From contig KE356560.1 in NCBI GenBank assembly GCA_000415965.1, positions 2,103,689 to 2,167,688 of the forward strand: a stretch of 64,000 nt of DNA, in the 5' to 3' direction. Under the pieces are notes generated by a model that was given only the letters and a program-made list of their open reading frames with translations, did no database searches and was not told the DNA's origin. The position numbers and the translations under genes are program-made. The DNA is from Haloquadratum walsbyi J07HQW1 (GTDB taxonomy: Archaea; Halobacteriota; Halobacteria; Halobacteriales; Haloferacaceae). Each line of letters opens with the position of its first letter. Position 1 is the first letter of the stretch. Below, in pieces: positions 29,215 through 38,378 of the stretch.

Positions 29215-29473
29215 TATCAGTATCAATGTTGAACGATACCTAAATAATCCAATTACATCAGTGTCCGCTCTCGTCTAACTTCTGAAGATTGCAACCAAAA
29301 TTAAATCCCAGTGGTTCAAAGATTGATAATCAACAGAGAATCAAAATGAGTGCTCAGGGTTCTCGTTTGTCCCTAAAGGAGTATACGCTTATTCGCCAGT
29401 CACTCAGTAGCAAACATACTGGCGGGAGAGGGTGACCGTCCGATGGTTTGACCCCGTGAGTAGGTCACGCTGG

Positions 29474-29767
29474 CTATTCGAATCCGTCAAATGAGATTTC
29501 GATGTATGACCCCTCCCAGTCTGCTCTCGCATCAATCTCTCGCTGCCCTCGTCGGGTGAGGCTGTAGTAGTTTGTTCGTCTGTCAAGTTCTCCTTTATCA
29601 ATGAGTCCTTTCTCAACAAGGGTGTCGAGATTTGGATACAAACGACCGTGGTGAATTTCTTTTTCATAATAGCTTTCAAGTTCATCCTTTATTGCGAGCC
29701 CATGTGGTTTCTCCAAGCCAGCGATGACATATAATAGATCACGCTGAAATCCTGTCAGGTCATACAT
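29474..29767 (-). CDS. PadR family transcriptional regulator
   Basis: This 97-residue winged-helix protein starts with MYDLTGFQRDLLYVIAGLEK. The recognition region follows: GLAIKDELESYYEKEIHHGR. Then comes LYPNLDTLVEKGLIDKG, and the wing is DRRTNYYSLTRRGQREIDAR. This is the standard compact PadR domain without a long dimerisation tail. It probably represses its own gene, as an inverted repeat lies immediately upstream of its start. No other target gene is adjacent. Confidence 0.88.
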   Translation of the reverse strand: MYDLTGFQRDLLYVIAGLEKPHGLAIKDELESYYEKEIHHGRLYPNLDTLVEKGLIDKGELDRRTNYYSLTRRGQREIDARADWEGSYIEISFDGFE

Positions 29768-29772
29768 CGTTG

Positions 29773-29793
29773 TACTATATTGTTATGTTAGTA
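29773..29793 (-). promoter_or_regulatory. Possible PadR operator
   Basis: TACTA (29773-29777) and TAGTA (29789-29793) form an inverted repeat with an 11-base spacer, starting six bases upstream of the padR start codon. A repressor site overlapping the promoter is the typical autoregulation arrangement. This is an inference from position and symmetry. Confidence 0.35.
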
Positions 29794-30363
29794 TGCAAAA
29801 GAATAAACATATCGAATGAACTTGAATAACGAAGTGCCCCTGCCTCGTCTAGACAGATACTCACAATCAGTATCTATCTATCTCCATATCATGTAAAATG
29901 ACGAATAGTATTGATTTCAATATCAGTATGTGTGGATGTATAATATTCAGATATTTTACTTTTATGTTGTTTTATGCTGAGACAGATTGATTAGGGGATA
30001 TGTCAAAAGCATATGTATCTACGTCTATATTTACATCTATCAGACAACTGAGACAGAGAACAATGACCATCCTACAGATCACGGAGCTAAGTATTTCGAG
30101 GCTTTTATGCGTTCCACAGGGAGCTGGAGTCAATTCTAATGATGCAGGTAAAATACTTCAGTCTCAACACAGTTATGTAGTTTTTCAAAGCGGAAAGCAG
30201 CCCGCGTAAATTACGCGGGCGCCTGCCGCCCTAAATTGGTCCCCGCTGACGCTTCGGCCCTCCAAAGCGAAGCGTCATATGTGTAGTTTTGCGTGAGAGG
30301 TTTAATACTATCGGCTGTCTCTCCACGACGCGTTTTTCCTTATTGGATGTCGACAATTTAGAC
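29794..30363. other. AT-rich spacer with GC-rich structured block
   Basis: No gene is supported in 29794-30200, which is very AT-rich. A short open frame at 30000-30209 lacks coding character. The block 30192-30280 is abruptly GC-rich and holds two perfect 9-bp inverted repeats, described separately. Confidence 0.4.
30201..30276. repeat. Structured GC-rich block with two perfect hairpins
   Basis: CCCGCGTAA (30201-30209) pairs with TTACGCGGG (30211-30219) around a single base. GACGCTTCG (30248-30256) pairs with CGAAGCGTC (30268-30276) with an 11-base loop. Between them lies GCGGGCGCCTGCCGCCC. The block contrasts sharply with the AT-rich flanks and ends about 90 bases before the DUF7117 gene. 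It could be a small structured RNA, a regulatory site or a miniature mobile element. Confidence 0.45.
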
Positions 30364-31146
30364 ATGGAGATTCGGGGTCAGCGCCGGTGCACTGAATGTG
30401 GTCAAGAGTGGTCGTACTTTGACACAGGAGAGGTTGCCTGTCCGGCATGTGGTAGTCTCAAAAGTGTCGGGCGTGGAGAGAGAAAAACTCACACAGATAG
30501 TGCTATTGAGTTAGATCTCTCACCCCATCGACAGGCAGTTGATGCAGAGACCGATCTCTCTGCCATCACAGACGGTCTCACCACAACACTTCGGGACTAT
30601 ATCCGTCAGCGAGGGTTCTTGAATGGAGGAACGTTGCAGCCCCCAGATGATACACTACTTTCAGCGGCTGAACTGCTACATGCAGTTGATGTACTTGACC
30701 GCCGTCGTCGTCCTACGGATGAAGCACAACTATATGTAACCAAGCTGCTTGGTGGTGCAGATGATGGTCATCGACCAGCCCCAGACTCAGTCCCGTCATC
30801 AATGACAACCGCACGTGGACTTGCGTATACCGAGGTTCTCTCTCGGTTTCATCAAGACTTCACTAAATGGGTCACTGAAGAGTCACCGATCATGAATGCA
30901 TCTGCGGAGGGAGCTAACGCAATACGAACCTCTGATATATCTGTTCATCAACTCCGCGAGCGATTTAGCACACACCTTACTCGCAGCGAAGCATTGCAGG
31001 GAGATATCCCAGTTGAGACGAGCGAGACGCTCCTAGTAATTGCTCGCAAATTACATGACGGTACTGTAAATGATGATATCGACGCGCTTGAAACCGCACA
31101 GATGAAACTCGATTCAGTCCGGTTCGATTCACCAACCACAGACTGA
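30364..31146 (+). CDS. DUF7117-type protein with N-terminal zinc ribbon
   Basis: This encodes 260 residues from the ATG at 30364 (MEIRGQRRCTECGQEWSYFD); the frame is open to 30289 but the extra residues do not fit. The N-terminus is a TFIIB-like or rubredoxin-like zinc ribbon with CTEC (about 9-12) and CPAC (about 27-30). The rest is mostly helical with LSAITDGLTTTLRDYIRQRG and LLSAAELLHAVDVLDRRRRP. The DUF7117 name is from memory of haloarchaeal annotations. A role in transcription or RNA work is possible but unproven. Confidence 0.6.
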   Translation: MEIRGQRRCTECGQEWSYFDTGEVACPACGSLKSVGRGERKTHTDSAIELDLSPHRQAVDAETDLSAITDGLTTTLRDYIRQRGFLNGGTLQPPDDTLLSAAELLHAVDVLDRRRRPTDEAQLYVTKLLGGADDGHRPAPDSVPSSMTTARGLAYTEVLSRFHQDFTKWVTEESPIMNASAEGANAIRTSDISVHQLRERFSTHLTRSEALQGDIPVETSETLLVIARKLHDGTVNDDIDALETAQMKLDSVRFDSPTTD

Positions 31147-31408
31147 CTGAAAGACATCTCCCCAAATCAACCCCTCGTCTCCGAGTGTCCTCACCGCAGC
31201 GTATCCTCATCCGTTGTGACCGGCGGTGCTCCCTGAGGCAAGATAGCACCGATGACAGATGAATTCACAATTACGGGCGCTGTCACAGGAGTGACTGGGT
31301 TATCCCCGGCAGCGATTCAGCAAGACACTCAGTGTCTTCGACTATTCGTCCACAAGCGTATGTATCAGTGACCACAAGCGATACTGAATACCAATATAGA
31401 TATGTAAT
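31147..31408. other. Convergent intergenic region
   Basis: A 39-codon open frame (31252-31371, MTDEFTITGAVTGVTGL) exists but overlaps the tail of the converging membrane-protein locus and shows no family pattern. Nothing else is seen. Confidence 0.25.
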
Positions 31409-32601
31409 TCAGTCCGCAGCAGATGGATCCGCCGGCGTCTCAGTGGCTTCAGGATCAACTGCAGCCTGCGGGTCGCCGGCGCCTCCAAGAAGCGCATCAA
31501 TCGACCATCGACCCGCTCCGGTAATGAGGAGTGCTGATGCAAGTCCGAACAGTGAGATATGTGCAAGAACAGGATCATCTGGGAGACCGAACAACGTCGT
31601 CGTGAACAGAACAAATGAGACAGCGAAGCCATCCGGGCGAACGCACCAAAGAAAAGCACAGCGCCAACAGCCATCTCTGTGACGCCAGCACCAATAATCC
31701 ATAACTCTGGAGTTACTGGGACGACAGCAGTTAGATTATATTTTGCAACGACTGCAGCAGCATCACCAGGATTCATGATCTTCTGTGTCACGCCAAGATA
31801 CATGAAAGAGATTCCAAGACCAACACGAATCACTATCGGGACGAGCCATGTGTACCCAGACACTCGCTCCACAAACGGGACGGCGACCGCACGATAGAAT
31901 GGGTCAATTCGTGAATAAACCGTATCTTCGGCTGCAAGCCGTGCAACGACTTGATCAGCACTTGGTCGACCACCACCTAGTAATGCAATCGCAGTGAGTG
32001 CAGGCACATACTCAAATGCTAACAGCAAGGTTGGTTCCAGGATGAGACCACCAGTGTAACCAACAAGTGAAACAAATGCCATCAGACGCGTCCCAAATCC
32101 AAATAGGAGTAAAAAGCCAGTCGTGACCCCGAATAATCGAACAAACGCTGGAGGACCAACTGTCACAGCTGGTGAGAAGAAATATCCAGAAAATCCAGCA
32201 CCAACAAGTGGCAGTCCAACGCTCAAACGAAGAAGCCAGGAAAGCAGATCACGGTATTCTCCCATTGTCCGGCGAAACACGGCGAGATCGCGGCGGAATG
32301 GGCGTATCTGTAAATAGAGGGTTGCTGCAACGATACTAAAGAGACCACCACCGGCAAGAAGTATGAGATTAAATGGATCGGTGAGCGCACGACCGAGAAA
32401 TTCGGCAACAGCTACTGGGTCACCACCGGGAGTGACATATTTGACGTGTGCACTCACCCGACCAGTCGCAAGCGTAACTGGCGCAATGAGACATAATGAT
32501 AGTATCAATCCCAGTCGTAACCGGATGTATCTCGCTCTCTGCGAACCCGACTGCTGTCGCGACTGCGGTTGTGAATCTGATTCACCTAACATATCACTCA
32601 T
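31409..32601 (-). pseudogene. DoxX-like membrane protein, one-base frameshift near the end
   Basis: The first frame (from 32601) encodes a hydrophobic protein with about nine membrane segments. Early on it has HVKYVTPGGDPVAVAEFLGR, and the DoxX-like part begins near VIRVGLGISFMYLGVTQKIM. After VGAVLFFGAFARMA (near 31620) this frame turns into Cys/Arg/His-rich nonsense and stops at 31342. The frame ending at 31409 continues the membrane protein naturally: FAVSFVLFTTTLFGLPDDPV, then HISLFGLASALLITGAGRW and an acidic Ala/Pro/Thr tail. One missing base near 31615-31625 explains the break. DoxX relatives take part in membrane redox or sulfur and thiosulfate metabolism; the role here is unknown. 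Sequencing error is possible. Confidence 0.7.
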
Positions 32602-32707
32602 GACGCTCCGATGAGAATTAAATTCACTGGCGAATGATTATTTATGTTATTTATCCCTGTTGCGTATCTCAGGGCGTGACTGCGTCATATAAATTATTTG
32701 ACTTTAT

Positions 32708-33157
32708 TTACTCCTGATACGCAATACGAACCTGGTTCCACTTTCCGGTTGATTCAAGATGGCTCTGTAACTCATCAGCATACGCCTGTGCAAGACGCTC
32801 AGCCGCTTCAAGTCGTTCTTCATCAGTCCCTTGATTATCGTTTCCAAGCCCTAAGACGCCTTTTATCGACTCAACAACACCACCACCGGAGCTTCTTTTA
32901 TCATCTCCTGGGGACCCTCCCATCTGTGACATCTGTGATTGGACAGTGTCAAGTTCAGGCATAATCTGTGAGAGATTTTCTGTATCTGCAATGAGCCGTG
33001 CTGTCTCAGGGTTCTCGGCGTTTTCAATATCAAGCTCAGTGGCAGTCATGATGAGTCCCCACTCTTGATTTGAAAATTCCGAGGCAGTGACACGATCATT
33101 GAATTCCCTATCGACTGTCATCCGATCGCCGACAATGCTGTCGGTCCACTCAGACAT
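32708..33157 (-). CDS. DUF5799 family protein
   Basis: This 149-residue acidic cytoplasmic protein begins MSEWTDSIVGDRMTVDREFN. It continues with VTASEFSNQEWGLIMTATEL, a conserved-looking globular part. Residues 70-115 form a flexible Ser/Gly/Gln linker, and the C-terminal helix LEAAERLAQAYADELQSHLE closes the protein. This matches the haloarchaeal DUF5799 family by recollection. No function is established. It is on the same strand as the DoxX-like gene but starts 106 bases upstream of it, so cotranscription is possible. Confidence 0.65.
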   Translation of the reverse strand: MSEWTDSIVGDRMTVDREFNDRVTASEFSNQEWGLIMTATELDIENAENPETARLIADTENLSQIMPELDTVQSQMSQMGGSPGDDKRSSGGGVVESIKGVLGLGNDNQGTDEERLEAAERLAQAYADELQSHLESTGKWNQVRIAYQE

Positions 33158-33890
33158 ACTCTCGCGTAAGTCACTAGCTGTTTTGAGCGTTTCCCCACTG
33201 CCGGTTTCGTTGTTTGAGTGTGCTTGTTTCCAATCTCACTCAAGAGTCACACACCAGACAAACAGAGCATTGTAGTGAAACAGATCAACAATATTATAGA
33301 TGATACAGGTCCAATCCCACATCGTTTCTGGCGTGGATACGCGCCGTCGCAGCCGGGGGGTTTCCGAACACTTCTGTTGCAATATGATATCCCTATAATT
33401 GTCGTTGCGCTGGCTCTGACCCCAGTGTCGCCGCATGCCCGACAGGTGGCGGTTCGAGTATGAGCAATGAGTGTGAGTGTCCGCCCACGCTGGAAGTAGG
33501 GTGTGCCCCGTGTGGGAAGCAAACAACAACCACCGGGCGTCACCGTAAGTAACTCCAAGTCTGGTGAACCCAACGACCGACCACCACTCCTGTGGCACGA
33601 CTCACACAGGAACGCGTTCTTGGCTAAAGAGAGGAGTCCTTGGGGCGGGCGCTTGGCACTCCCAGTCGACAGAGGCTGTCCCTTGCCCGGATCCGGGTGC
33701 AGACCGATTTACATGGTGCGTGAGCTTGGCAGTCTGTGAATGCACCTGCACGTGCACCTGCACCTGAAACCTCCGACTCAGCTCAGCGCTGCGGTGTGAT
33801 GCCGCGGGATTCCTCCGCCCTCCGCGTTCACGCCGAGGAGGATATCAAGAAGTGAAAAGCATAATCTATCCGAGTTATTATTATTACGAC
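33158..33890. other. Long gap with element right-end remnant
   Basis: This 730-base gap has no supported gene, although several frames of 60-120 codons stay open because of GC-rich decayed DNA. CECPPTLEVGCAPCG can be read on the forward strand near 33470-33515, possibly a remnant zinc-binding segment. TGCACCTGCACGTGCACCTG at 33740-33759 is a short tandem hexamer. The end 33801-33848 looks like an insertion-element right end. Confidence 0.4.
33801..33848 (+). mobile_element. IS200/IS605-type right-end remnant
   Basis: GCGGGATTCCTCCGCCCTCC is followed by GCGTTCACGCC and GAGGAGGATATC. TCCTCC and GGAGGA can pair around an inner GCG/CGC stem. The sequence resembles the subterminal hairpin that follows TnpB genes in haloarchaeal elements and matches the 2471-2560 remnant in its GGATTCCTCCG start. 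No transposase is attached. Confidence 0.4.
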
Positions 33891-35396
33891 ATGGACCGAT
33901 ATGACCGTATTTACAATCTCTATGAAAATTTCTCGACAGACACGCTACGGGATCGACAGAATTTCATCGATCTATTTCCCCCTGTCGATTCGCGTGTTGC
34001 ACTTGAGTACTGGGAGGACGCTCATGATGAACTACAGGCTCAAAAGCATGAGATACGCGATGCATTCAGTAATGAACAATACACTGAGACAGACAGTGAG
34101 GACTTTTATGAACATGACACGTCGGTCGACCAGACGAGTGATTCCAGGACATCATTAGAGACGACCGAGGACGGGACACTTGCGCCTGAGACGATGGCTG
34201 CAATTGCATCTCGAGCGACACGTGAGCAAGCGTTCACTGCACTTGATCTCTCCATGAAGTATCAGCGAAAGGTAAATGCACTCGTCCTCGATGTGGATGA
34301 GACACTTCGCTCGGCTGGTGGGACAGATAATGAGATTCCTCGTGAAACGCTCCATCATTTAACAGAAATTCATGAAAACGACATTCCAATCATTATCTGT
34401 ACGGGACAGACCCTTGAGAATGTCAAAGGATTCGCTATCCAGGGGCTTGGGAGTGAGTTAGTTCACTCAGGGGACATTAGTATCGTCTATGAGGCAGGAA
34501 CGGGAGTATTTACCCCAGGTCACGGATCAGACACGAAACGACTGCTCTATGCAGAGCTCGATTCAGAGATTCAATCTATTTTCACACACGTTCGTTCACA
34601 GGTACTCCCGGAAGCACCGGAGAAAATACAGCAATCAGCGCATCTTCAGGGAAATGAATTCAATATTACGCTGAAACCAAATCATGAGACCGGCAGTGAC
34701 GCAGCTGAGACAGTAATTGATGATGGGCTTTGCTATCTGATTGACCTCCTTGGGGGTGTCGTCACAGAGGCTGTTGATATAGATGATGAGACAGTCGCCT
34801 CAATACAGGACAATATGACGGCTGATGTGGACATCTCTTCAGTGTCAGACGGCGCTTCTGACGACGATGTTGATTCGGGGACACGGACAACTCAGACGGA
34901 GACAGAGGCAGATAACATCGGTGCACTGTGGGCACGGGCTTACTATGCATCTGCTGATCCAGAAATCGCAACTGTCCTTGAGGAGGCAGACGTAGCACCA
35001 CCGATGGATTCAGATTCGATTCCAACACCCGTTCGTACACGCTTTGATCGGATCGATGTTGCATATTATCATGCTGATGCAGCCGAGATTGGGTCACTTG
35101 ATCTTGACAAGCCGACTGGTGTTCAAGCAGCATTTGATGTACTTGGTATCTCAGACCCATTTGCGCTTATTATGGGCGACAGCAAATCCGATCTTCGAAT
35201 TATGGAATGGGCTCAGACACACGATGCGGGTATTGCTGCTGCGCCACGACACGCATCAACACGTGTATTAGAGCACGTTCGGACGACAGACGACCTTGTG
35301 TTTGAACCGGGCGATGCAGCATCAATCCTCCGCACTATCTCTGTTCTCAATCACCTTGACCCAACAAAACCAGCATCAGAACAAAGACACGGATAA
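33891..35396 (+). CDS. HAD-superfamily hydrolase (phosphatase)
   Basis: This encodes 501 residues from the ATG at 33891; the upstream part of the frame is Tyr-rich and unlikely. Residues 1-125 form a helical, acidic N-terminal extension. Motif I is LVLDVDETLRS with Asp134 and Asp136. Motif II is IIICTGQT near residue 162. The late motif IV is IMGDSKSD near 437-444. The order fits Cof/SPP-like (class IIB) HAD phosphatases that act on sugar phosphates. A hydrophilic insertion (about 290-345) with Asp/Thr repeats sits in the cap region. The substrate is unknown. A gluconate-type dehydratase follows 175 bases later. Confidence 0.75.
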   Translation: MDRYDRIYNLYENFSTDTLRDRQNFIDLFPPVDSRVALEYWEDAHDELQAQKHEIRDAFSNEQYTETDSEDFYEHDTSVDQTSDSRTSLETTEDGTLAPETMAAIASRATREQAFTALDLSMKYQRKVNALVLDVDETLRSAGGTDNEIPRETLHHLTEIHENDIPIIICTGQTLENVKGFAIQGLGSELVHSGDISIVYEAGTGVFTPGHGSDTKRLLYAELDSEIQSIFTHVRSQVLPEAPEKIQQSAHLQGNEFNITLKPNHETGSDAAETVIDDGLCYLIDLLGGVVTEAVDIDDETVASIQDNMTADVDISSVSDGASDDDVDSGTRTTQTETEADNIGALWARAYYASADPEIATVLEEADVAPPMDSDSIPTPVRTRFDRIDVAYYHADAAEIGSLDLDKPTGVQAAFDVLGISDPFALIMGDSKSDLRIMEWAQTHDAGIAAAPRHASTRVLEHVRTTDDLVFEPGDAASILRTISVLNHLDPTKPASEQRHG

Positions 35397-35571
35397 GAAC
35401 ATGAGTACGAATATGAACATGAACAGGAACATGATTATAATCATAAGTTATCCTGATATGATCGGTGTCTCTCGAGAATGGTCTGTGTTCCGAAACGGTG
35501 TATAATAATCGAAGCAGCCAGGAAACGGGCGTTCTCGGAAGGTTTACCTTTTTTCGAGTAAATGTCTTGAT

Positions 35572-36810
35572 ATGAGTAAGAACTACGCTGACCTCCATGA
35601 CCCAAACGCGGAGTACACGATGCGGGAACTCTCCGCGGAGACAATGGGTGTGACGGCATCCCGGGGGAACAAGCGAGATGTTGAAATTACTGACGTTCAG
35701 ACAACGATGATTGACGGCAATTTCCCATGGACACTTGTCCGTGTATACACCGATGCTGGTGTGACTGGAACCGGTGAAGCATACTGGGGTGCAGGCGTTC
35801 CAGAATTGATTGAGCGGATGAGACCGATGATCATCGGCGAAAATCCACTTGATATTGATCGATTATACGAACACCTGATACAGAAGATGTCAGGAGAGGG
35901 GACGATTGAGGGAGTGACTGTCACTGCAATTGCTGGAATTGAGGTTGCACTCCATGATCTTGCCGGGAAGATTCTGCAGGTGCCGGCGTATCAGTTGCTT
36001 GGCGGGAAATACCGCGATGCGATGCGTGTTTACTGTGACTGTCACACCGAAGCCGAGGCTGACCCAGAAGCATGTGCAATCGAGGCAGAGCGGGTCGTTG
36101 AAGAGCTTGGGTATGATGCATTGAAATTCGATCTTGACGTTTCATCCGGACTGGAAAAAGATCGTGCAAATCGACATCTTCGTCCGGGTGAGATCAGACA
36201 TAAAGTCGATATTGTCGAGGCGGTCTCAGAGCGTGTGAAAGACCGTGCGGATGTTGCCTTTGACTGTCATTGGACATTCTCTGGTGGGTCTGCAAAACGA
36301 CTTGCAGATGCAATTGAAGAGTATGATGTGTGGTGGCTTGAGGACCCTGTGCCTCCAGAGAATCTTGCGGTCCAGGAGTCTGTGACAGACTCAACGGTCA
36401 CCCCCATTGCTGTTGGTGAAAACCGCTATCGTGTCACTGAACAACGACGACTTATCGAGAATCAAGCGGTCGATATTATCGCTCCGGATCTCCCAAAGGT
36501 AGGGGGGATGCGAGAAACTCGAAAGATCGCCGATGTTGCAAATCAATACTACATTCCGGTCGCAATGCATAATGTCTCATCACCAATTGCAACGGTCGCA
36601 GCCACACATGTCGGTGCTGCAATCCCAAATGCGCTCGCTGTTGAATATCACTCATATGAGCTTGGATGGTGGGAGGATCTTGTCGAGGAATCTGTCATCG
36701 AAGACGGGTACATTACGGTTCCAGAGGCACCCGGATTGGGTGTAACGCTTGATATGGATACTGTTGCGGCACATATGGTTGAGGGCGAAACGTTGTTCGA
36801 TGAGGCCTGA
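35572..36810 (+). CDS. gnaD: Sugar acid dehydratase, D-gluconate type
   Basis: This 412-residue enolase-superfamily enzyme is very close in pattern to haloarchaeal gluconate and xylonate dehydratases. Key parts include VQTTMIDGNFPWTLVRVYTD near the start. YDALKFDLDV carries the catalytic Lys of the KxD-type strand. FDCHWTFSGGSAKRLADAIE and WWLEDPVPPEN provide metal-ligand acids, and TPIAVGENRY provides another. MHNVSSPIATVAATHVGAAI holds the late His. It would form 2-keto-3-deoxygluconate in the semi-phosphorylative Entner-Doudoroff route. Xylonate or arabinonate dehydratase are close alternatives that cannot be separated by eye, so the gene symbol is tentative. Confidence 0.7.
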   Translation: MSKNYADLHDPNAEYTMRELSAETMGVTASRGNKRDVEITDVQTTMIDGNFPWTLVRVYTDAGVTGTGEAYWGAGVPELIERMRPMIIGENPLDIDRLYEHLIQKMSGEGTIEGVTVTAIAGIEVALHDLAGKILQVPAYQLLGGKYRDAMRVYCDCHTEAEADPEACAIEAERVVEELGYDALKFDLDVSSGLEKDRANRHLRPGEIRHKVDIVEAVSERVKDRADVAFDCHWTFSGGSAKRLADAIEEYDVWWLEDPVPPENLAVQESVTDSTVTPIAVGENRYRVTEQRRLIENQAVDIIAPDLPKVGGMRETRKIADVANQYYIPVAMHNVSSPIATVAATHVGAAIPNALAVEYHSYELGWWEDLVEESVIEDGYITVPEAPGLGVTLDMDTVAAHMVEGETLFDEA

Positions 36811-36882
36811 CTCCTCATTCGGCTATAATCATAATCGCTAAAAATTACCCTTCCCAGGGGGACTCCACGGATGAGCGAGGTA

Positions 36883-36920
36883 ACTGTCCCGGGGGCTTTA
36901 TATGACCCCCAGGGCAGTTC
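36883..36920 (+). repeat. 14-bp hairpin after the dehydratase
   Basis: AACTGTCCCGGGGG (36883-36896) pairs with CCCCCAGGGCAGTT (36907-36920) with one mismatch and one G-T pair around a short loop containing CTTTATATGA. It resembles the CCTCGGGG / CCCCGAGG family, so it may be an element-derived terminator or tail. Confidence 0.45.
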
Positions 36921-37082
36921 AGAAGAAACAATTGTATTGGTGTGTTCTGTTTGTAATCATTATATGCAATCCGTGTGATGTTCGAAAGTTCACATCTGTT
37001 TTCCCCTTGTACTTATACAGAACAAGGAGAATACCCGCGTCTGCAGGCGCGAGAGGATCTCAATGTTGTCATCACATCTTGA

Positions 37083-37839
37083 TTATGACATGCCCGCAAG
37101 CGCATCACGTGTATCATCTGCTGCAAGTCGAATCGTGTATGTTGCAACAGCGATTGCAGCATCCCAGTCTGATTCCACCGTGCATTGTGTCGTGAGAAGT
37201 TCAAGCCCGTTATCAAGAACGTCCTCTGTCTCATCGAAAAGATCTCGAAAAAGGCTGGCTGCTGGATTATCCTGTGTTTCAGGGACGGTTTCAGTATGAG
37301 GGGTATTGTCGGGTATCTCTGAGTGGGACTCAAAATATGAAATCAGTCGCGCATGCGTCTGTAGGCTCGCGAGCGGACGACCAACCATCCCAGATGCAAT
37401 CCGTTGTATTGTGGTTTCACGACCACGAAGATACGCATGCATTGGTCCTGGAGCATCCTGAGTGTGTGTTTCGGCGTTGGTATCATCACCGCCGGTACCA
37501 CTGTTACTGTTACTGTCTGTCGTTCCCGTTCCCGTTCCCGTCAGTATCGGTTCCTCCAACGCCAATGGCATCCATTACGGCTGTAACACGGTCATAATGT
37601 GTATGCTCCTGTTCAGCGACACGTTCGAATGCTGCTTGTGCATTCGTATCGGATTCAGTTTGGATCCAGGTCTCAAACGTCATTGCTGCTGCATGCTCGC
37701 TCGCTGCTGCAGTTTCGAGGAGTGCCTGTGTTGTCGGCTCACCACCGGCTGCTGCGCGGAGAAATTCATCTGAGTCAAGTTGGCGGAGCGCGCTTGCTGC
37801 TTCCGTCTCGATTTCGCGTTTGAGTGTTTGAGCGTTCAT
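37083..37839 (-). pseudogene. Rubrerythrin-type protein split by a frameshift
   Basis: The first frame (from the ATG at 37839, MNAQTLKREIETEAASALRQ) encodes a four-helix ferritin-like first half with ASEHAAAMTFETWI and RVAEQEHTHYDRV, and ends at 37510 after GNGNGNDRQ. The frame below it carries the second half: GPMHAYLRGRETTIQRIASG, then LFRDLFDETEDVLDNGLELL and IRLAADDTRDALAG. The two halves match one haloarchaeal protein. They meet at a tract of GGGAAC hexamers (about 37522-37545 on the plus strand), where one extra base breaks the frame. Glu and His residues typical of metal binding lie in both halves. A sequencing error is possible. Confidence 0.7.
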
Positions 37840-38054
37840 ATTGAAACAAACAAATAGAATCACCTGAGAGTTACTGTCATACAGTCAGACAACATCCATC
37901 GGTGGTTGCGAGCGAGTGTCTGTGGAAACTGCCCTGTCTACGGTTAATGGGGTGTGGATAGAATCAAAAGTAACTATCACTGGAATTGAGTGCAGGACTC
38001 AGTTTCTCTGCGTGCTCACCTTACTCACTGCTTGAGAGGAGACAACCCCGATAA

Positions 38055-38378
38055 TTAATCATCTGCAGCCATATCCGGCTGAGTGGCATCCTGTTCGATG
38101 CTCGGTGGGTAGACACCCCGACGGAGTTTCAAATCGGTTTGTGGTCGCGCCATACAGGTGAGTGCATAATTATCCCGCTCAGTATCAGTGAGTCCACGTG
38201 CTGCCGGTTGGACAACATCACCTTCGATAATTTCAGCGGAGCATGCCAGACACATGCCAACACGACAAGAGTACTCTTGCGCAATTCCCGCTTCGATGCA
38301 AGCTTTGAGTATCGTCTGCTTGCTTGATACCTCGATTGTCTCCCCAGTATCAAGGAACTCAACCGTATGTTCTGTCAT
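38055..38378 (-). CDS. 2Fe-2S ferredoxin
   Basis: This 107-residue plant-type ferredoxin starts at the ATG at 38378 (MTEHTVEFLDTGETIEVSSK); the longer frame to 38429 is not family-like. The cluster ligands are Cys38, Cys43 and Cys46 (CRVGMCLAC) and Cys75 (ALTCMARP). It lacks the long acidic N-terminal insertion of the major haloarchaeal ferredoxin, so it is a minor, dedicated electron carrier. Its partner enzyme is not evident in the neighbourhood; the rubrerythrin-type gene downstream is a possible redox neighbour. Confidence 0.9.
   Translation of the reverse strand: MTEHTVEFLDTGETIEVSSKQTILKACIEAGIAQEYSCRVGMCLACSAEIIEGDVVQPAARGLTDTERDNYALTCMARPQTDLKLRRGVYPPSIEQDATQPDMAADD

Noticed and set aside
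31252-31371. A 39-codon forward frame (MTDEFTITGAVTG)
   Set aside because: No family pattern and it overlaps the tail of the converging locus; too short to support.
33236-33739. Several 60-120 codon frames in the gap after DUF5799
   Set aside because: All three frames stay open on both strands because of local GC-rich decay; none has coding composition.
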